A DNA stretch of 64,000 bases from Bacilli bacterium (GTDB lineage: Bacteria; Bacillota_I; Bacilli_A; RFN20; CAG-826): positions 1-64,000 of the forward strand of contig JAFSUM010000037.1 of assembly GCA_017445245.1 (NCBI GenBank), in the 5' to 3' direction. Positions 48,323 to 56,368 of the stretch are shown in pieces. The notes beneath the pieces are model-generated. The model was given only the letters and a program-made list of their open reading frames with translations, was not told where the DNA came from and ran no database searches. Both the position numbers and the translations under genes were made by a program. Positions within the stretch are counted from its first letter, which is position 1. Every line of letters starts with the position of its first letter.

Positions 48323-49378
48323 CTAACGAACCTCCTCCCCGTTAAGCGCCCGTAAACCCGCGAGAATGATGCGCTTCTTCTCTTCTTCGGTATGGCAACT
48401 CGCCATGACCTTGCGCACGAATTCGCCGCGTAAAGAATTCGCTTCCAAATAGGACGAGATATCGATTTTAGGAACCGTATGATCCTTTATCGATACGGCG
48501 AAGCAACGCTCCCCCAAAGCCAATTCGATTTGGCTTACCAGCCCTTCGTCTTGGATTTCGTTTTCCCCGACGAGCTCGATACGCAGCAAATCGTCAAGGC
48601 GCCACGAATGCGAACGAATAGAATCGATAACCGCATAAGAATCCTTGCAGGAAGAAATATCGATTTGCAAAGGGCGTATCGTCCGCCGCGCGAACGGGAC
48701 GAACACGGGACTGGCCAAATCCTCAGTATCGACGACATAAAAGCCCTTCTCCCCTAGCTCGTCATAGCCGCGCGGCTCGAGACAACCTGGGTAAACGTAG
48801 ATTCCGCGGTTATCGAGTTTTCCTAGACTGCGTTCATGGACGTGCCCGAGAGCGAGATAATCGATGGACTTGTCGCGCAATTTCGTCAAAACGATGTTGT
48901 ATAGCCCTAGCGTAGAAGCGATTTGGCCGTGCATCGTCACGATGTTTTTCCTCTTGGAATCTAAGACGAGGGTGCTATAGAGGCTAGAGGCGTTTTCAGG
49001 CGTGAATTCAATACCCGTCAAAACGGTATCTTCATCCAAAGAATAGGCAGTCCATGTATCAAGAAAACGCTTTAGGTTCTCGTGGCTTTTCGACGAAGCG
49101 GACTCCGAATCATGGTTGCCGCGAAGGTAATAGAAGGTGATATCGGGATGGGCATCGACGACGCCATAGAAGTAATCGGTGTCTTTTGATTTAGGGGTAT
49201 CGTCGTCAAATACGTCCCCGGCGAGCAGGATAACGTTTATCCCCTGCTCCTTGGCGTATTCGACCATGCGGGAAAAGCAATCGCGCAGTTCCCTTTTGCG
49301 GATGGCGGACTTTTCAGGCGAAAACTTGCCGGCTAATTTACTGCCGAGATGAATATCCGCCGCATGGATGAAACGCAT
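48323..49378 (-). CDS. SbcD/YhaO-like (Mre11-type) nuclease
   Basis: A 351-residue metallophosphoesterase: AADIHLGSKL (6-15), LLAGDVFDD (51-59), LRGNHDSES (85-93), VTMHGQ and LALGHVHERS supply the metal ligands of Mre11-type DNA exonuclease/endonucleases. GGAGGAGGG precedes the ATG. Two bases separate its stop from the start of the ATPase gene, making an operon. Likely processes hairpins and blocked ends in double-strand break repair. Confidence 0.88.
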   Translation of the reverse strand: MRFIHAADIHLGSKLAGKFSPEKSAIRKRELRDCFSRMVEYAKEQGINVILLAGDVFDDDTPKSKDTDYFYGVVDAHPDITFYYLRGNHDSESASSKSHENLKRFLDTWTAYSLDEDTVLTGIEFTPENASSLYSTLVLDSKRKNIVTMHGQIASTLGLYNIVLTKLRDKSIDYLALGHVHERSLGKLDNRGIYVYPGCLEPRGYDELGEKGFYVVDTEDLASPVFVPFARRTIRPLQIDISSCKDSYAVIDSIRSHSWRLDDLLRIELVGENEIQDEGLVSQIELALGERCFAVSIKDHTVPKIDISSYLEANSLRGEFVRKVMASCHTEEEKKRIILAGLRALNGEEVR

Positions 49379-49503
49379 CGTCCCTCCTCCTTCCGTTTAC
49401 TTAGTAAAGTGTACTCGCTGTAGACCAACAAAACGAGTACCCTAAGGCAGTTTTGATTCATTTGCTTTGGGCGGTTTTATCCTTACAAATCTGTTCTAGC
49501 ATA

Positions 49504-49638
49504 AGGGAGTCTAAGGGGGCTCCCTATCGATAAGACCGTAGCAAAGGGGACACCTATCTGGTCCATGCTTGGACTCTAGGAGTGCGGGGAAGAAATCGCT
49601 CTCCCACCTATAGGCGAGGATTGTGCCTCGCTTTTTTT
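49504..49638 (+). ncRNA. Candidate small RNA with intrinsic terminator
   Basis: In a 334-bp gap, plus-strand sequence shows AGGGAG/CTCCCT (49504-49525) and an imperfect stem around GTCC-ATGCTT-GGAC (49561-49574) extended by CACCT and AGG-GTG. A strong terminator, GCGAGG (49614-49619) with CCTCGC (49626-49631), is followed by TTTTTTTA. No protein gene ends here on that strand, so the terminator implies an independent transcript of about 130-200 nt. A 6S-like RNA is possible but conserved motifs were not established. Confidence 0.4.
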
Positions 49639-49712
49639 ATTTCTAAAGAGGACTCTACTTCAAGTTTTTCAAACAGAAAAGAGCCATTTAGGCCCTTCCT
49701 GTACGAATTTGA

Positions 49713-50984
49713 TTAATGCAGTCGTATGTTCCCAATCAGAGAAACAACCGAGTCGTTGAACGCTTTTAACGCAGCGGGTCCACCGCCTTCCCCTCCTTCT
49801 TCTCCGATGATGGAGTTGATCCATTCCTGGAGGCGCTGGACGAAGGAAGAGACGTTGCAGATAACCACTTGGAAGAGGCCTTCCACGTAGACGAGGGTGA
49901 TAAGAAGGATACCGCCCACGGGAACGAAGAGATCGATCTTCGGGTTCTTGTGCTGCTTACGGTAGGAATAGAGGATGACAAGCGGAATGACGAGAATCAA
50001 TACGATAGCCTCGCCGAAACCGGCAGCAAATAAGGCCTCATAGCCAATCTCGACGGCCGCTTCGGGGTTCACGCTTTGTCGGAGGGCAATGGCGTAGAGG
50101 ATAAGGATGAGGAAGAAGGTCACGACGTCCAAAAGCGAGGTGACGAGGAAGACGACCGAAATCATGATCGAGACCTTGAGGGAATGAGCTTTGGTCTGGG
50201 TATAGACTTTCCAATCTTCCATCGTCTTGCCAGGACGCTTGAGATAACGCTGCTTCGCGATGCGAAGCGCGATAGCGACGATTGCGAAAGCCAAGAAGAT
50301 GAAAGGCGGCTTCGAGGGCAAGAGGAAGAAGACGTAATGAGGGATTTGCCACGAGCCGGTCGCGATGCGGAATTTGGTGATCATCGCGATGATTTCATAA
50401 GCAAACGGGAGAATGACCATTAGACGGAACAAAATGACGCGTTTCCCTGCAAAAGCCTGGCTTTTTGGCTCGTAGTCCATGAAGAAGAAGAGCAAGCAGA
50501 TCAAGAGCAAGTCGATGAAGATGTTCAGGGTATAACCCGCATGACCAAAGGCTGCCAAAATGGCGCCTGCGCTCATGCTAAGCTCATGAAAATCATAGGG
50601 CACGCCAAAAGCCGTAATCGTGCGAAATACGAAGTGCATGACGACGAAATTCGCAAGTACATAAAGCGCGAAGGCCAAACCGCCATAGGTGATGAAGAGC
50701 TTCTTCCAATCGCCCTTCTTACTGAGGATGACCGAGAGGTTCGCCAGCATGAAAAGAGGGACAGGCAAGGCAGAGAAGAAGTTGAAGGCGGTCTGCCACC
50801 TTTCTAACGAGGCAGCGCTCTCCGGATTGACCTTCATGGCAAAGCCGAGGACGACACCGACTTGGGCCAAAGCCATGCATAGCCACCCGATGATACGTAG
50901 ATGGCGGTAGGAAAGGTAACCGCCGTAACCGATATCGTTCTCGGGCGTGCGGTCCTTCCATTTCAAACGTTTTGCTTTTTCCAT
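49713..50984 (-). CDS. Polytopic membrane protein, about 423 aa
   Basis: Unknown family with at least nine hydrophobic segments, including IIGWLCMALAQVGVVLGFAM, LFITYGGLAFALYVLANFVV and FGEAIVLILVIPLVILYSYR. A short Gly/Glu-rich C-terminal loop precedes AFNDSVVSLIGNIRLH. ATG at 50984 is preferred over the in-frame TTG at 50990. An extended -10 TGCTATAAT lies about 20 nt upstream and no Shine-Dalgarno sequence is visible. Possibly a transporter or envelope protein; no ATPase or partner adjoins it. Confidence 0.7.
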   Translation of the reverse strand: MEKAKRLKWKDRTPENDIGYGGYLSYRHLRIIGWLCMALAQVGVVLGFAMKVNPESAASLERWQTAFNFFSALPVPLFMLANLSVILSKKGDWKKLFITYGGLAFALYVLANFVVMHFVFRTITAFGVPYDFHELSMSAGAILAAFGHAGYTLNIFIDLLLICLLFFFMDYEPKSQAFAGKRVILFRLMVILPFAYEIIAMITKFRIATGSWQIPHYVFFLLPSKPPFIFLAFAIVAIALRIAKQRYLKRPGKTMEDWKVYTQTKAHSLKVSIMISVVFLVTSLLDVVTFFLILILYAIALRQSVNPEAAVEIGYEALFAAGFGEAIVLILVIPLVILYSYRKQHKNPKIDLFVPVGGILLITLVYVEGLFQVVICNVSSFVQRLQEWINSIIGEEGGEGGGPAALKAFNDSVVSLIGNIRLH

Positions 50985-51043
50985 ATTCAAAAATCGATGG
51001 GCATATTATAGCATTCAATCCCGGTTGGTCTAACCCGTTTGGC

Positions 51044-51094
51044 TATAACATTTTGCTTAAGCAAATTATAACAAATGTTACAAGTTACTTTTGA
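51044..51094. repeat. 51-bp direct repeat, copy 1 (with palindrome)
   Basis: 47 of 51 bases match 52402-52452. It contains the perfect palindrome TTTGCTTAAGCAAA inside TAACATTT...AAATGTTA arms. It overlaps the last codons of the 51085-51543 gene. With the other copy it frames the two-gene HTH-DUF3990 cassette. Confidence 0.8.
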
Positions 51095-51543
51095 AGGTAG
51101 ATGCGACGGGCAATAGAGGCGGAATCTTGTTTCTCCGTGTTTTCTTTTAACCGCTCCACCGCTTCGGCCATCGACAGACCATGATAGGGTTCATATACGC
51201 CGAAAAGAACGCTTGGCGTGACATATTTAACCAACGCTTGGCTATCCATTTCCTCGGTATAAGCCCAATAACGGAGCAAGTATCCGACCCAGTAAAGGAT
51301 TTCGCGTCCTTGTTTCTTTTTTCCACGCGCAAGACGTTTTTCGCTTGCAAGCTCGGCATATGCTTTTGGTACGTCGGTCGCTTCGAAATAGAAATCGCCC
51401 GAATCCATGCGTTTGGCCAGGGAGGAATGGAGGAAGCTTCGAACAAATGAGGAAGACGAGCAAGGCGCTTTTTCTTCCCCGTAGGCAAACAAATCGGCTT
51501 GAAAGCGGCATAACGTCATGCCAACAGCATCAAACTCCCTCAT
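51085..51543 (-). CDS. 152-aa partner of the HTH-DUF3990 protein
   Basis: The start overlaps the upstream gene by 14 bp. The protein (MREFDAVGMTLCRFQADLFA) is helical and soluble. It has GREILYWVGYLLRYWAYTEE and a C-terminal YEPYHGLSMAEAVERLKE. Cotranslation with a predicted ADP-ribosyltransferase-like protein suggests an antitoxin, modifier or target-recognition partner. The YHGLSMAEAVE phrase also appears as YHGVSIAEALE in the protein at 53446, a weak sign of relationship. No family named with confidence. Confidence 0.6.
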   Translation of the reverse strand: MREFDAVGMTLCRFQADLFAYGEEKAPCSSSSFVRSFLHSSLAKRMDSGDFYFEATDVPKAYAELASEKRLARGKKKQGREILYWVGYLLRYWAYTEEMDSQALVKYVTPSVLFGVYEPYHGLSMAEAVERLKENTEKQDSASIARRIYLQK

Positions 51544-52393
51544 GGAAAAGTTCCTCGATGTAATGCCCTACCCCGGCATATTTTCGCCGTTCCAAAAGCA
51601 TCTTTTGGCGACCGGCTTCCCCGCTGTCTCTACGTTTGGACAAGAAGTCCTCTTTCTCCTTTTCGCATAGATAAAGGCGACCTAACGACTTTAATTGTCC
51701 TAAGGCTTTCGTGGAGCGAAGCACCACTTGCCGTCCCAACCGGTTCGCGGAAAGGGAGTGAATACATTGCTCGTCGGTAATCTCACCCCGATAGAACGCT
51801 TCGAGGATATCGAACATCGTATTGTCCGCGATGGGGGCATAAATGATATCCGCTGCTTCGATTTCGTCGAGCAGTTTCCTTAGATAGCGCGCGTTTTCGT
51901 ATTGCTTCAAATAGCCGCGGTAATAAGCAATCGCATACATCCAATCCTTATCGACGTCGAACCATTTTGTTTTCAACCCTTTTTTCGATAACGAAAGAAC
52001 GTAAACACTCGAGCGGGGAAAAGAGCAGACAAATGCGGCGGTCTGTTCTAAAGAAAGGCCACAATAAAAGCCCGGTCCGAAATCTTTTCCGGGCAATGAA
52101 GCATCAAGACTAATCGGGCCGACGATGCCTTCTTTCGAGCCATGAAAGAGGATTTCGACATTGGCATTCGCCTCGGATAAATACATATCCGATTTCGCAA
52201 GGGAAAGGCGTAACCCCATGGAATAAAACGCCCCATATAGTTTTTCGAGGCTGCTGCCGCTAGGAGGGTTATCTCCTTTTGCCCACCGCTGAAGAGTCAT
52301 TGGGCTCACGCCGATTATCTCGGCTAAGCGTTCATAGGACAACGCGAGGACTTCCTTTGCATATGCGATATCTTGCGAAATTCTATATTCCAT
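51530..52393 (-). CDS. HTH-DUF3990 protein (toxin-like ADP-ribosyltransferase fold)
   Basis: The N-terminal XRE-type HTH (residues 7-50: AKEVLALSYERLAEIIGVSP, TLQRWAKGD) is fused to a DUF3990 domain. That domain starts VEILFHGSKEGIVGPI near residue 78 and continues KDFGPGFYCGLSLEQTAAFV; DUF3990 is related to ADP-ribosyltransferase toxins. The ATG lies 6 nt after TGTTATAAT with no Shine-Dalgarno sequence, implying a leaderless mRNA. Fusion of operator-binding and toxin-like domains suggests a self-regulated toxin module. Flanking 51-bp repeats mark it as an inserted cassette. Confidence 0.7.
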   Translation of the reverse strand: MEYRISQDIAYAKEVLALSYERLAEIIGVSPMTLQRWAKGDNPPSGSSLEKLYGAFYSMGLRLSLAKSDMYLSEANANVEILFHGSKEGIVGPISLDASLPGKDFGPGFYCGLSLEQTAAFVCSFPRSSVYVLSLSKKGLKTKWFDVDKDWMYAIAYYRGYLKQYENARYLRKLLDEIEAADIIYAPIADNTMFDILEAFYRGEITDEQCIHSLSANRLGRQVVLRSTKALGQLKSLGRLYLCEKEKEDFLSKRRDSGEAGRQKMLLERRKYAGVGHYIEELFHEGV

Positions 52394-52401
52394 ACACCAA
52401 T

Positions 52402-52452
52402 TATAACATTTTGCTCAAGTAGATTATAACAAATGTTACAACTTACTTTTGA
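52402..52452. repeat. 51-bp direct repeat, copy 2 (promoter/operator of the cassette)
   Basis: Matches 51044-51094 with four substitutions; the inner palindrome is degraded to TTTGCTCAAGTAGA. It contains the TATAAT boxes upstream of the HTH-DUF3990 start at 52393, so here it acts as promoter and probable operator. Confidence 0.8.
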
Positions 52453-52490
52453 TACCGACCTTAGCCCCGTTCCAATGCTATGATTTCAAC

Positions 52491-53429
52491 ATGGCCAAAA
52501 AGGACAAGCAACCAAAAGCCAAAAAACACCCCATCCTCAACTTCTTTAAAACCGAGGCCCACTGCTTTCGCGCCTACTTTATCAACTCGCGCTTCATCCT
52601 CTTTCCCGCGACTATCTTAGGTATCGGCATCATCGCGTTCTTCGCTTTGCGGTTCGCGGGTATTTATATCTCCCAAACCGATTTCGCCAACCAAGCAAAC
52701 GCGATGCTAGAAGAATCCGGCGAAGCGGAAAGGGTCGCCTACCCCACGTTCCAATCGGTTTTCTACGAGACGTTCCAAGGTTTTAAGATTTCGGCCGACC
52801 TCACCACGATGATCACCTCGACCGGCATCACCGACAAAGCCCTCACCGACGCTCTCAAGGGGCAGATCAGCGATTCCGTCAGCGCCCATAACGTCTTCGC
52901 CATCATCGGCTTTGGCATCCTCTTCATCGCCTATCTCCTCTCCTCCGTCATCTGCGGCAAGAAAATCAAAGAAGCCAATCACGTCGCCTCTGGATTAAAG
53001 TACACGATCCTCAATTGGGTTTTGAAGATTCTGGTCTTCGGCGGTTTGCTCATCGGATTAGGTTATCTTTTCGGTTTGTTGCCCTGGGCTTCCGCGATCG
53101 TATCCTTTATCCTTATCCCCTTGTTCCAAGCCCTTTTTTCTTTGTGGAGGGCCTTCCTCGTCCAGCGGGGGCTCAAGAAGACATTCGGCATGTTCCACGT
53201 CATCACCTTCCGCGACGTCATCATCTTCCTTTTGCTCACCTGGGGCATCTACTTCATCTTCGGTTCGTTCGCGGTCGTGCTCGTATCGCTTTTCCCAGAC
53301 CACGCCATCCTCACCCTCGTCCTCGCCTTACCCTTATACGTATACACGGCTTGTTTCTTAGAGGTTTACGCGCAGGTTTATATTCTTGAAAAAGGGAAAG
53401 CGAAAAACATCCCTTCCTATGAAAAATAA
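52491..53429 (+). CDS. Multi-pass membrane protein, 312 aa
   Basis: Unknown family. A Lys-rich start (MAKKDKQPKAKKHPILNFFK) is followed by about six hydrophobic segments: FILFPATILGIGIIAFFALR, AIIGFGILFIAYLLSSVICG, ILVFGGLLIGLGYLFGLLPW, SFILIPLFQALFSLW, DVIIFLLLTWGIYFIFGSFA and VLALPLYVYTACFLEVYAQV. The extended -10 TGCTATGAT ends 6 nt before the ATG, with no Shine-Dalgarno sequence, so a leaderless transcript is likely. Possibly an envelope or transport protein. Confidence 0.7.
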   Translation: MAKKDKQPKAKKHPILNFFKTEAHCFRAYFINSRFILFPATILGIGIIAFFALRFAGIYISQTDFANQANAMLEESGEAERVAYPTFQSVFYETFQGFKISADLTTMITSTGITDKALTDALKGQISDSVSAHNVFAIIGFGILFIAYLLSSVICGKKIKEANHVASGLKYTILNWVLKILVFGGLLIGLGYLFGLLPWASAIVSFILIPLFQALFSLWRAFLVQRGLKKTFGMFHVITFRDVIIFLLLTWGIYFIFGSFAVVLVSLFPDHAILTLVLALPLYVYTACFLEVYAQVYILEKGKAKNIPSYEK

Positions 53430-53445
53430 GGCACCCGTGGATGCC

Positions 53446-54027
53446 TTATCGATTCTCGCCTTTTTCCCGCTCGGCTTTTAAGTCGGGGTCAGGAGACCCA
53501 TAGGTAACGTCGTAATCGGGTGGAAGAGATTCGAGATAGCTTTTGGTTTTTTGTTCGCTACGAACATCGCGGATCGCGCGGTAATTCTTTTGGAGATAGG
53601 CTTCGAGCTGTTCTAAGGCCTCCGCAATAGATACGCCATGGTAAACAGCATAATAAGGCGCCGCCTTTTTCTTGTCCCCTTCGATTTTGCCATAGACCCC
53701 TAGATGGAGAAGATAAAGGATTTTATTCGCTTCCTTGCAACCAACCTGTACCGCTTTTTCCAACGTGTTAAACGCAAGTTCCTGCGTTTCGTCCATCGGC
53801 AAGGGAGCATGGCTTAACGTCGAAAGGCGGTAATGGCTATGCTTGAACTGGTCAAAACCGATGAGGGCAAGCGCGAAGGCATCGCCTGAATCGGCAAGTT
53901 TCTTCACTTCCTCAAAGGCATCTTTGCCCAATTCGTAAGAATGGTATTCGCTAAGATGCGTATAGCAACGGGCCAAGAAGGCTTCGTCGGTTTCTAGTTT
54001 TGCTCGGTTTGGTTCTAGTGGCCTCAT
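53446..54027 (-). CDS. Sel1-like cytoplasmic protein, 193 aa
   Basis: ATG at 54027 chosen because AAAGGAA lies 8 nt upstream; the frame upstream overlaps the preceding gene. Sel1/TPR-like helices include AFEEVKKLADSGDAFALALI and AFNTLEKAVQVGCKEANKIL, then YAVYHGVSIAEALEQLEAYL. Sel1 repeats are protein-protein scaffolds. It is the last gene of a minus-strand operon starting at 59443. The low-complexity tail ends DLKAEREKGENR. Confidence 0.65.
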   Translation of the reverse strand: MRPLEPNRAKLETDEAFLARCYTHLSEYHSYELGKDAFEEVKKLADSGDAFALALIGFDQFKHSHYRLSTLSHAPLPMDETQELAFNTLEKAVQVGCKEANKILYLLHLGVYGKIEGDKKKAAPYYAVYHGVSIAEALEQLEAYLQKNYRAIRDVRSEQKTKSYLESLPPDYDVTYGSPDPDLKAEREKGENR

Positions 54028-54040
54028 AAGTTTTTCCTTT

Positions 54041-55282
54041 CTAGTCGCGCCTTGCTCCGCTACAGAAGAGGAAATGGGCGGCTTTCTGTTCGTTTTTTCT
54101 AACAGGACCTTCTCCTTTTTCGTAAATCTTGGCAAGTTCAAGCATCGCGTGAACATGGCCAATCTTGGCGGCCATCTCAAGATAACGGACTCCTTTGAGG
54201 ACATCTTTCTTCGTCCCTAAGCCCATTCGATAGCACTGCCCTAGATAATAAGGGGCATCGTAACTTTCGCCAAGACGCTTTGCCTTTTGAAGATAATCGA
54301 AACCTTTTTTAGGGTTAACGTCGACACCTTTACCACGAAGATAGGCCATGCCCATTTTCGCCAAGGCTTCGGGCACGTTATTCATCGCCGCGAGTTCGTA
54401 AAAACTAAGTTCCTCTTCTTGCTTTCCGCCTTCGTAGAAATGGGGAGAGGCATGAAGTGCCTTAGCCGCTTTCAAATAACAATGAGGCCGGCCAAATTCG
54501 CCAGCATGGATATAGTTTTCCTTTCCCGCTTCGTCTTCCCCTTGTTCCAAAAGCAGATCACCATAGAGTTCATAAGCCTCAGGCTGGCCAAGCTTTACGG
54601 CAAGAAGAAGGAAGTCGACACGTTCTTCGGGCGATACGTCTTTTCGTTTGGCTAGCTCTAAAGCGAGATGTTCTTCGCCCGAAGCGAAGCGTTCCCGAAG
54701 AATCGCAGTATAAGGGCGCACGTCATAGTCCAAAGGGAGTGGCGTCAAGGAGAGCGGATACCCGAGGTTCATCGCGGTTAGATAAGCTTCTTTAGCTTCT
54801 TCCCCTTCGACGAAATCCGGGAATTCGTCGTGGAGGAGATAGATTAAATATGCGGCCTCGGCGTTCCCTCCGCGGACGAGTTCTCTTAGTAAGGCCATCC
54901 CTTCTTCTTTGGAGGTGATGCCATAGGTCCCATAAAGAAGCGACTTGGCCCATTCGATTTTGGCTCTAACGCCCCCGATTTCGGCAGATAGTTCGAATAG
55001 CTCATACGCCTTTTCGTCGTTTTTACCGACGAACCCTTTCGCGTATTCAGCGACGAAAGAAGCGATATCTTCTTCGTCAGAGATCCCGCGTTCTTTTAAG
55101 GCTGCATATGTCTTCTCTGCCTTATGTAGACAAACGAGTTCCCTATCGAGGGCTTCTTTTCTTTCTTCGATGCGCCTTCTTGCGTCTATGACGTTTTCGC
55201 CGGGTTTTAACGTAAGCCCATAGGCGTTATCCGCCAAAGAGGCAATCGAATGGATAAGGGAGGCTTTTTCCACGTTAATCAA
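54041..55282 (-). CDS. Sel1-repeat protein, 413 aa
   Basis: A protein of about eight Sel1-like helical repeats: AYELFELSAEIGGVRAKIEW, KSLLYGTYGITSKEEGMAL, then clearer copies KGFDYLQKAKRLGESYDAPY, LGQCYRMGLGTKKDVLKGVR and LEMAAKIGHVHAMLELAKIY. It has no signal peptide and is presumably cytoplasmic, acting as scaffold for the other operon products. The start overlaps the upstream stop by 8 bp. Confidence 0.8.
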   Translation of the reverse strand: MINVEKASLIHSIASLADNAYGLTLKPGENVIDARRRIEERKEALDRELVCLHKAEKTYAALKERGISDEEDIASFVAEYAKGFVGKNDEKAYELFELSAEIGGVRAKIEWAKSLLYGTYGITSKEEGMALLRELVRGGNAEAAYLIYLLHDEFPDFVEGEEAKEAYLTAMNLGYPLSLTPLPLDYDVRPYTAILRERFASGEEHLALELAKRKDVSPEERVDFLLLAVKLGQPEAYELYGDLLLEQGEDEAGKENYIHAGEFGRPHCYLKAAKALHASPHFYEGGKQEEELSFYELAAMNNVPEALAKMGMAYLRGKGVDVNPKKGFDYLQKAKRLGESYDAPYYLGQCYRMGLGTKKDVLKGVRYLEMAAKIGHVHAMLELAKIYEKGEGPVRKNEQKAAHFLFCSGARRD

Positions 55283-55760
55283 GCTCCTCCAAATCGAGAA
55301 GGCGTAACGCCTCGTTTACCGCGTTTAGATCAAAGATCTCGTGGTCGAGACAATAGGTAACGACCAAATCGGCTTTTTTGGAACGCGAAAGGCAAAACCC
55401 GGCCTTTTCAAGTAACGACATCGCTTCCCCTAGCTGCGTCTTCAAAGCCAAACATAGGCGAATCGCGGTAGAACGGGAAGGTTGGTAATCGGGATTCGAA
55501 CGGATTTTGGAAAAGACGCGCCGATCAACATTCGCAGCCTTATAGACCTCGGGGTCGGTCATTCCTCGCATATCGATCATCTTCAGTAACGCTTCCGAAA
55601 ACGATAGCCCCATGGTCGAAGAGATGAACTCGATGACCTCATCCCGTTTGGCCGAATCGAATTCCGCCATCTTGGGGCGGCGAGAGGAAAGAAAGGAATG
55701 GTCGCCGAAAACAAACGCTTTTAGTTCTTCGATCCGTTTGGCGTCCCAAAACATATCCAT
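55275..55760 (-). CDS. HTH-like 161-aa protein of the VEVYKRANIDR-type family
   Basis: The conserved part (SFSEALLKMIDMRGMTDPEV, YKAANVDRRVFSKIRSNPDY, QPSRSTAIRLCLALKTQLGE) is an XRE-like fold. I recall it as a C-terminal domain of many Bacillota proteins, often near macro, TerD or VWA genes. AAGGTG is close to the ATG; GTG 55763 is an alternative start. It could regulate the operon or recruit partners. The family is uncharacterised to my knowledge. Confidence 0.7.
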   Translation of the reverse strand: MDMFWDAKRIEELKAFVFGDHSFLSSRRPKMAEFDSAKRDEVIEFISSTMGLSFSEALLKMIDMRGMTDPEVYKAANVDRRVFSKIRSNPDYQPSRSTAIRLCLALKTQLGEAMSLLEKAGFCLSRSKKADLVVTYCLDHEIFDLNAVNEALRLLDLEELD

Positions 55761-55764
55761 CACC

Positions 55765-56064
55765 TTAGCTCAGCGTAAACTCGAGTTCGATGTTCTCGCC
55801 GGTTTTGCTCTCCATTAGGAAATGGCCCTTGCCCTCTTCGTTGAGGACGATGGTTTCGGCATATCCGAAATGAAGGCGCTTCTCTTCTTTTTCGATGGCA
55901 ATCCAGCCAAGAGAATACCCGGCATCGGGACCGACATAGACGTTTTTGGTAAAGGGATAGACATCAGGTAGTTCGTGCTTCCCCGTTTCGAAAGGGACTT
56001 CGGCGATAACCTCGCCCCTTTGCCCGTCCTTAACAAAACGGGCATTGATACGAAGGGTCGCCAT
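55765..56064 (-). CDS. Small beta-rich protein, 99 aa
   Basis: Start at 56064 (MATLRINARFVKDGQRGEVI). It is all-beta and ends with the strand pair GKGHFLMESKTGENIELEFTLS. Size, strand order and ending resemble four other proteins of this locus (56066, 57885, 58160, 60398), suggesting a local family of beta-sandwich domains. Function unknown. It is separated from both neighbours by only a few bases. Confidence 0.65.
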   Translation of the reverse strand: MATLRINARFVKDGQRGEVIAEVPFETGKHELPDVYPFTKNVYVGPDAGYSLGWIAIEKEEKRLHFGYAETIVLNEEGKGHFLMESKTGENIELEFTLS

Positions 56065-56065
56065 C

Positions 56066-56353
56066 TTATTCGAGCTCCAGGCGGTAATAATGGCCGCCAT
56101 CCATGCTAAGCGGGTGATGCTCGTAGGCCTCCCCCACTTTAAGTGTCTTCTTACCGGCTTTCTCCGAGAGAGCAATGACGATGAAGTCCTCCCCGACTTC
56201 TTCGATGACGAAGACGTGTTTGAGAGGGCCTATGGGCGGCAATGGCCCGACGGTAAGGTCTTCAAAACAACGGTTTTCGACCTCGTTTTCGACGCGGCCG
56301 ACACCGGGCTGCCGGGAAATGCCCCAGCCGATATCGATGACGTGAAGTTTCAT
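56066..56353 (-). CDS. Small beta-rich protein, 95 aa
   Basis: Begins MKLHVIDIGWGISRQPGVGR and ends YEHHPLSMDGGHYYRLELE, with VFVIEEVGEDFIVIALSE in the middle. All-beta, soluble, acidic. GGAGG lies before the ATG. Member of the same local set of small beta-rich proteins. No catalytic motif. Confidence 0.65.
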   Translation of the reverse strand: MKLHVIDIGWGISRQPGVGRVENEVENRCFEDLTVGPLPPIGPLKHVFVIEEVGEDFIVIALSEKAGKKTLKVGEAYEHHPLSMDGGHYYRLELE

Positions 56354-56368
56354 GTTGTTCCTCCTTCT

